DNA of 20,656 nucleotides, taken from Enteropsectra breve (taxonomy: Eukaryota; Microsporidia). This document shows, piece after piece, positions 16,717 to 20,656 of this stretch. Below the pieces are notes generated by a model that saw nothing but the letters and a program-made list of their open reading frames with translations, searched no databases and had not been told where the DNA came from. Within the stretch, counting starts at the first letter, position 1; each line of letters opens with the position of its first letter. The position numbers and the translations under genes are program-made. The DNA lies in assembly GCA_024243835.1 (NCBI GenBank), contig JALPMN010000567.1, positions 1 through 20,656 on the forward strand, read 5' to 3'.

Positions 16717-16721
16717 TAAAA
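16717..16721. repeat. Target-site duplication, right copy (TAAAA)
   Basis: Matches 13375-13379. It overlaps the run of six A at 16718-16723, which on the minus strand is the TTTTTT terminator of the tRNA-Leu gene. Confidence 0.85.
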
Positions 16722-16723
16722 AA

Positions 16724-16804
16724 TGATTGAAGCGGGGCTCGAACCCGCGAATCTTACGAAACTAGCGCCTTAAGCTAGCGCCTTAACCACTCGGCCATCC
16801 AATC
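16724..16804 (-). tRNA. tRNA-Leu (anticodon AAG)
   Basis: Read on the minus strand from 16804: acceptor GATTGGA pairs with TTCAATC (one G-T wobble), with discriminator A at 16724. The D arm is GCC...GGC, containing A-box TGGCCGAGTGG. The anticodon stem CTAGC/GCTAG closes the loop TTAAGGC (anticodon AAG). A 13-base long variable arm is typical of leucine. The T arm GCGGG TTCGAGC CCCGC contains B-box GGTTCGAGCCC. There is no intron and no encoded CCA. A TTTTTT terminator follows immediately, at the point where the retrotransposon inserted. Confidence 0.96.
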
Positions 16805-17054
16805 ATAAAAAAAAGAATATTTATAATTATGATTTTTAATACAAATCTACTCAAAGAACATTCCTGAAAGATGCAGCAAGCACTAAATCCAGCCTTTTAT
16901 TTCTACAGGCAATATAAACAAATCACATTTTTAATTTATGCTTGCATTATGCGAGTGTCTGAAAAGCATTGATTTATTAGATTGTGCTCTTTTGTACTTG
17001 GAGAATTTGATTTTAGTGAATTTTTTATTTTTAAATTTTTTAGGAGTCCATAGA

Positions 17055-17213
17055 ATGGCTCAAAATCCGGTGAAAAAAATAAAGCTACAGCAGAAGCCGA
17101 CAAAGTATTTTAAAAGCAGCAAGAAGAAGAAAGACGTGTATTCTGTAGCAGAGAGAGAAGTTAACAAAAAAACAGTCGAAATTTTAAAGCTCAAATGCAA
17201 GAAGACCAAGTGA
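17055..17213 (+). CDS. Small lysine-rich protein, 52 residues, unrecognised
   Basis: Starts MAQNPVKKIKLQQKPTKYFK. The frame is open further upstream to 16938, but that extension is hydrophobic, AT-rich and unlike the basic body, so I prefer the internal ATG. About a third of residues are Lys or Arg, suggesting a nucleolar or ribosome-associated protein; the MAQ start recalls small basic nucleolar proteins, but I cannot assign a family. It lies between tRNA-Leu and the convergent V-ATPase F gene. A conserved eukaryotic small protein or a chance frame are both possible. Confidence 0.45.
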   Translation: MAQNPVKKIKLQQKPTKYFKSSKKKKDVYSVAEREVNKKTVEILKLKCKKTK

Positions 17214-17296
17214 TACTGCACAACCGTTAAATCAGCGCAAATATAAAGTAATAGCCTTCATCATTTATTAAAAGAAATCATTTTTATAATTCGCCT

Positions 17297-17578
17297 CTAA
17301 TGTTTGTACTTGGATGGCACAACTAGAAGCGAAGGCAGTATTTTTTTGTATCCCTGTACTTTTTTTTCAATAATTTGGGATGCAAACTCACAGATAAAAA
17401 TTATTGCAATGTCCTTTCTCTCAACAAGAGAGTCGAAGATTTCTGCAAGTCTTTCGCTGCTCTCATTACGCTTTACTATGTGAATATTCGTGCCCTCGCC
17501 GCTCCTCACAACCCCCGCAAGCTCGTATCCCACGACGGTTTCCTCATCACCAATAACCGCTATTTTGCTAAAATCCAT
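17297..17578 (-). CDS. VMA7: V-type H+-ATPase subunit F (Vma7-like)
   Basis: 93 residues. Subunit F lies on the central stalk of the V1 sector and couples ATP hydrolysis to proton pumping across vacuolar or endomembranes. Recognised from the N-terminal block KIAVIGDEETVVGYELAGV (residues 5-23) and the second family block RKDIAIIFICEFASQII (54-70), followed by LPSLLVVPSK (81-90), where the family has an ILEIPSK-like end. Homologues usually run about 110-120 residues; this one stops three residues after PSK, so the C-terminal helix that inserts into the stalk is missing. The start is the first ATG before the conserved block. It is convergent with the small basic gene, 83 bases apart. Confidence 0.85.
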   Translation of the reverse strand: MDFSKIAVIGDEETVVGYELAGVVRSGEGTNIHIVKRNESSERLAEIFDSLVERKDIAIIFICEFASQIIEKKVQGYKKILPSLLVVPSKYKH

Positions 17579-17939
17579 AATGCTGCCTTACCGTTGGTTT
17601 TTATGTGTTTCATCATTCAAGTGTTTTAGATGTCATCCAGTATTGCTGATTATTGACTGTAGTGTAAGAGAATGCTTAGTGCGTCTGTGTGATGAATGTA
17701 TTTTCATTCGCTTACAAAACTACAGTAGCAATCATTATTGTTAAACATGTTTGGAAAATAGACTTGCAAGTAGAGGCTTTGGCCCAATATTGTTTTATAA
17801 ACAATCTTATCAACTATGGTCTCCTTATTGCATGGATCGCCTGTTATTTATATTTTCCTATCTCATTCTTACTTTTAAGTTAAATGCCATTTTTGTTTTT
17901 TAGTAGATATTTTACACTTCCGTTTGCCAAACAATAAGG
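17579..17939. other. Intergenic region, no gene seen
   Basis: About 360 bases between two divergent genes (V-ATPase F on minus, coiled-coil protein on plus). AT-rich, with open frames on the plus strand only by chance. It must hold both promoters: a CCC element lies at 17940-17942 for the plus gene, but I see no clear CCC on the minus side. Confidence 0.5.
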
Positions 17940-17945
17940 CCCTGT

Positions 17946-18479
17946 ATGCAGCAGGATGGGCCACGACTCAAGAAGCTGAAAGAGATCTACAAAAAGGCAA
18001 TACAAGAGATCCTGAAGACAGAGGATGATATACACACGATGCTGGCCAGCTCAATGACGAAAGACTCTTTTTACAGCAACGCATCAGCGCATTTCAAGCA
18101 GGAAGATATTTCAGCTGTTTTTGTACAGTTAAAGCAGAGATTCACTGAGATATTTAAAGAGAAAATAAAGAGGGCAGATCTTGATATTCTCCTGAACTGT
18201 TTGGACAAGGACATCAAAGAAAGGCGGATGGGCTATCAGGACATCGCGTGCCCAGCATATATCCGTGAGATTTTTGACTCGCATGTTGTGGACAAAAAGG
18301 AGCAGTTTATTAAGTCCCTGGAGGAAGAAGGCGCAAACATCGCAAACAGCATTTCAGCGAAAGAAAATGAAATAAGTGACCTTAAGGGACAGATAAGAAA
18401 GGTCGAAGAGGAAAATGCACTGTATGAGCAAATATACAACAGAATTCTGGAGGAGATGGAGCAAGTCTGTGAACACTAG
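17946..18479 (+). CDS. Coiled-coil protein, possibly Nnf1/PMF1-like kinetochore subunit
   Basis: 177 residues, hydrophilic and helical throughout. The N-terminal part (about 5-35, GPRLKKLKEIYKKAIQEIL) and the middle (70-92, an Phe/Glu/Lys-rich helix ending ADLDILLNCLDKDI) recall the layout of Nnf1/PMF1 of the MIND/Mis12 kinetochore complex: a helix with the AL-type start, then an acidic/basic helix, then an L..LD..I motif. Residues about 120-172 form a clear coiled coil (SAKENEISDLKGQIRKVEEE). The resemblance is by pattern only and the family is weakly conserved, so I hold the name loosely; any small coiled-coil complex subunit would fit. The start is well supported: CCC at 17940-17942 precedes the ATG by three bases. 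Confidence 0.75.
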   Translation: MQQDGPRLKKLKEIYKKAIQEILKTEDDIHTMLASSMTKDSFYSNASAHFKQEDISAVFVQLKQRFTEIFKEKIKRADLDILLNCLDKDIKERRMGYQDIACPAYIREIFDSHVVDKKEQFIKSLEEEGANIANSISAKENEISDLKGQIRKVEEENALYEQIYNRILEEMEQVCEH

Positions 18480-18917
18480 AACAGATTAATATGTTAAATT
18501 TATTTAGTAATGATTTTGCTTGGATGTGCTTCTTCTTTATTAACGTAAAGCATGATGATCAATGTATTTTTTATTCTCGATCTTCCAATTTATAAGTCAG
18601 ATATGTATTGCATTCGAAGAAAAATCATGAGAATGCCTAGCAGCTTTGTTTCATTTAAGAAATTGTCGCTAGCCTTACTAACTACATGATGAATGAAGCA
18701 CCACAGTATGAATAAAGCCAAAGAAATCGAGATTGTTCAAAATGAAAACATTAATAAACTAAATAGGTGAGTGTAATTTAATAAATGAAACAAAGCTGTT
18801 AGGCGTTGCATGATAAAAGGCAGAACTTTTTATAATATTAAAAAGTACACGATCATTAAACTCAAGGCGACACTTTGTATGCAATTCACTGAGGGTTTCG
18901 CAGCAAATTTTAAGCTC
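18480..18917. other. Intergenic region, no gene seen
   Basis: About 440 AT-rich bases between the convergent coiled-coil and Bud20-like genes. There is a 20-codon open frame from 18710 ending at a GGTGAGT sequence that could pass for a 5' splice site, but no branch-point motif or continuing conserved product follows. I see no tRNA or other RNA. Confidence 0.45.
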
Positions 18918-19232
18918 TTAATACAAGCCTGCAGCCATCTCGGCATCCATAACGGTATGGCATTTCTCTTTCCATTCTCTCATTCTTCTTTTGTGGGCCT
19001 TGGTTTTCATATGCACATCAACGGTATGCTGATCAATAAAGTAGAGATCACAGTGTGCGCATGTAAACTGGCCGCCGTGAGGCATGTCTTCGATCCTGTC
19101 TATAGGCTTATCCTTGGCAACTGATTCCTTCACCAGATCGATGTCTCTGTGCCCCTTGTGCAGCGTAATCTTCTTCCACTTTTGTTTCGAAGCTTTTGCT
19201 TGTTTGCTCTTTTTCGTTGCTTTTCTTACCAT
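18918..19232 (-). CDS. BUD20: Bud20/ZNF593-type C2H2 zinc-finger ribosome-biogenesis factor
   Basis: 104 residues. Bud20 is a shuttling pre-60S factor that helps export large ribosomal subunits. A very basic N-terminus (1-35) is followed by PHGGQFTCAHCDLYFI (51-66), the family's G-G/L-G-Q-hydrophobic-C-x-x-C entry, and one C2H2 finger: C58-x2-C61-x12-H74-x5-H80, then KRRMREWKE and the closing EMAAGLY, matching the AAG end of the family. It lacks the longer C-terminal tail of yeast Bud20, a typical microsporidian shortening. No CCC element is seen upstream, but an AAATTTTATTTT tract lies before the ATG. The start agrees with the family. Confidence 0.88.
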   Translation of the reverse strand: MVRKATKKSKQAKASKQKWKKITLHKGHRDIDLVKESVAKDKPIDRIEDMPHGGQFTCAHCDLYFIDQHTVDVHMKTKAHKRRMREWKEKCHTVMDAEMAAGLY

Positions 19233-19427
19233 TTGGAGTAAAATAAAATTTTTTTAAAATAATTTAAAGTAAGATGCTCTAAGTTTACAGGCTTTGTTGA
19301 GAATAATAGTCCATCCTAAGTACACAACTATATGTTATGACAGAAAACAGATTTATAAATGTTCATTTCAAACAGCAAAGTATCAGCATATAAAAGAAGA
19401 CGCGTATTTTGGAAATTAATTTACTTT

Positions 19428-19763
19428 TTATTCGTTCAAAACTTCAAGAACAGTTTTCGCAACATTTTCAAGCGAGTCGTGCTTAGCTAAGTTGCATAGC
19501 ACTGTAAACTCTTTTTTCTTCATTCCGGAGCATCCGCGCACGATAAGATCCTTCAGCATATCGTTGTAGAGATGCATTTCCAGCGGATTTTGGTTTACGT
19601 ATATAAAGACTTGTTTCTCTGTCTCAAATATGCGAATTGCCGTGCTGACGCCATCGACATCCACAGAAAAATCTACATAAGCTGTTTTGTTGCTGCGATG
19701 CATGGGATTCTTTTGCGTATTATTTAAATGAAAAGGGGGATAAGAACTGCGCAGCGTTCTCAT
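19428..19763 (-). CDS. Unrecognised 91-111 residue protein
   Basis: Two starts are possible. The ATG at 19763 gives 111 residues, with GCCCC about 20 bases upstream. The ATG at 19703 gives 91 residues and is preceded directly by TCCC, the tighter microsporidian signal. The first 20 residues are low in conservation features, so the shorter form is plausible. The body alternates beta-like strands (YVDFSVDV, STAIRIFE, QVFIYVNQN) with two helices (LYNDMLKDLIV and SLENVAKTVLEVL). A small alpha/beta fold of this kind fits a proteasome-assembly-chaperone-type protein, but I see no diagnostic motif and do not assign it. Confidence 0.7.
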   Translation of the reverse strand: MRTLRSSYPPFHLNNTQKNPMHRSNKTAYVDFSVDVDGVSTAIRIFETEKQVFIYVNQNPLEMHLYNDMLKDLIVRGCSGMKKKEFTVLCNLAKHDSLENVAKTVLEVLNE

Positions 19764-20030
19764 TGGCTACTTGCAGAATAAGGGGCAAAAAAATTAAAAT
19801 TTTTACTTTCAGTCGTCACGGTGTATTTACATACAAACAAATACTATTATAGACCTGGCATTTTAGTTCAATGAAAGAAACCATTTGATATTTAAATTTC
19901 AAAATTTATACTCATTTTATTCTTTTTAGAGCCATTACCTTTCAAACCAAAGAAGTATACAAGGCATTCCACTTTAAAGCCAAATAGCGCCAAATAATTT
20001 AAAAATTTTTATTTTGTTTATTCCATTGAG

Positions 20031-20656
20031 ATGCTCGATTCGCAGCTAGAGCCACGACACTACGAGGACGTAAACCGCGAGATACAGGACTTCCTGAACC
20101 GGAGAAGCGTGAAGGCCGAAGAGCTACCTTACAGAAAGTCTGCGGGTAATGCCGATATTCTGCCACTCCTGGAGTCTTTGAACAGCACCTACAACGAGAT
20201 CAACATGTATCTGCGCTCCGGGAATGCTGATGCCTTAAAAGACGTAATTTTGAAGAGTGACATAAAAATGAGCATGGTGTGTGAAACCCTGCTTGACACG
20301 CTGCAGAAAACTACTGAGGAAAAGAATCACCTGCAGAAAGACAATAACAGCCTTAGAAAATCAAAGCTCGAAACAGACGAGGAAAATGCAAGGAATAAAA
20401 TGAAAATAAACAAACTCGAAGATGATTTGGACACCAAAACGAAGAATCTTGCAGAGCTAAGCAGGATAATAAGAGACCAGAAGGAGCGGATGCAGGAATA
20501 CAAAGAGGATGTGGCACATGCCAAGGCAGAGCAGGCGGCATACAAAATGAAAATGGAAGAACTTGAGAATCTTCGTGCCAAGGCGATGGAGAAGCTTCTT
20601 GTCTTTGAAAAGGAAATGGACATCGTCCACGGGATATTGAAGGAAAAGGAGGAGGC
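20031..20656 (+). CDS. Coiled-coil protein, 5' part (runs off the window)
   Basis: An ATG at 20031 opens a frame that stays open to the window end (208 complete codons). It begins MLDSQLEPRHYEDVNREI. Residues about 1-85 form a mixed N-terminal region (EELPYRKSAGNADILPLLESL). From about 90 onward it is continuous coiled coil (EEKNHLQKDNNSLRKSK, ..KINKLEDDLDTKTKNLAEL..). Codons are visibly more GC-rich than in the array, which supports a real conserved gene. Possible roles are spindle-pole, septin-like or tethering proteins, but coiled coil alone does not tell. Two minus-strand open frames over it are shadows. Confidence 0.8.
   Translation, partial: MLDSQLEPRHYEDVNREIQDFLNRRSVKAEELPYRKSAGNADILPLLESLNSTYNEINMYLRSGNADALKDVILKSDIKMSMVCETLLDTLQKTTEEKNHLQKDNNSLRKSKLETDEENARNKMKINKLEDDLDTKTKNLAELSRIIRDQKERMQEYKEDVAHAKAEQAAYKMKMEELENLRAKAMEKLLVFEKEMDIVHGILKEKEE

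Noticed and set aside
17375..17744. Two 84-codon plus-strand open frames
   Set aside because: Antisense to V-ATPase subunit F and running into empty spacer; no recognisable product.
18710..18830. Possible short exon (20 codons) ending at GGTGAGT with an intron ending TTAG near 18799
   Set aside because: No branch-point motif, and the continuation would run antisense into the Bud20-like gene without conserved content.
18810..19124. 104-codon plus-strand open frame
   Set aside because: Antisense to the Bud20-like zinc-finger gene, whose family match is strong.
20327..20623. Minus-strand serine-rich open frame of 98 codons
   Set aside because: Shadow of the Lys/Glu-rich coiled-coil frame on the plus strand, which typically yields Ser/Phe-rich antisense frames.

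Overview
The window looks like nuclear DNA of a microsporidian (obligate intracellular fungal-lineage parasite). The evidence is: short intron-poor genes in AT-rich DNA; several start codons preceded within a few bases by a CCC-type element (e.g. CCCCTAATG), with AAATTT-like tracts upstream, both described as microsporidian start signals; a pyruvate dehydrogenase E1 alpha with no targeting leader, an enzyme kept by some microsporidia that lost the rest of mitochondrial metabolism; and unusually short versions of eukaryotic housekeeping proteins (Vma7, Bud20). PDH E1 subunits are known from the Antonospora/Paranosema and Encephalitozoon groups, but the species cannot be fixed from this window.

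Region 1 (1-12023) is a tandem array of five paralogues on the + strand (183-1838, 2823-4430, 5522-7126, 8114-9730, and a frameshifted copy 10394-12023). Each encodes about 535-550 residues: an N-terminal signal-peptide-like segment, a conserved MLLVDK motif, a Cys/His cluster resembling RING-H2, and a long helical-looking C-terminal part ending in a nearly invariant TLINNYS core. I do not recognise the family. The ~0.9-1 kb spacers after copies 1-3 are not random. They contain decayed antisense remnants of the PDH E1 alpha gene, colinear with the intact gene at 12291-13265. The array therefore seems to have grown by duplication of a [family gene + convergent PDH gene] unit, after which only the last PDH copy stayed intact.

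Region 2 (13375-16721) is a Ty3/gypsy-like LTR retrotransposon of 3,337 bp with identical 60-bp LTRs (TG...CA), a 5-bp target duplication TAAAA, a primer-binding site, a polypurine tract and one Gag-Pol reading frame. The frame starts inside the 5' LTR at a CCCCTAATG and is interrupted by one in-frame TGA just before the YLDD motif. I find no aspartic protease or zinc knuckle. The element sits in the poly-T terminator of a tRNA-Leu(AAG) gene.

Region 3 (16724-20656) is ordinary compact housekeeping DNA: tRNA-Leu, a 52-residue basic protein, V-ATPase subunit F, a coiled-coil protein with some resemblance to kinetochore Nnf1, a Bud20/ZNF593-type ribosome-biogenesis zinc finger, an unrecognised 91-111 residue protein, and the start of a coiled-coil protein running off the window. 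These genes look less AT-rich than the array and the retrotransposon, so the window spans a boundary between a fast-evolving repeat-rich tract and a conserved tract.
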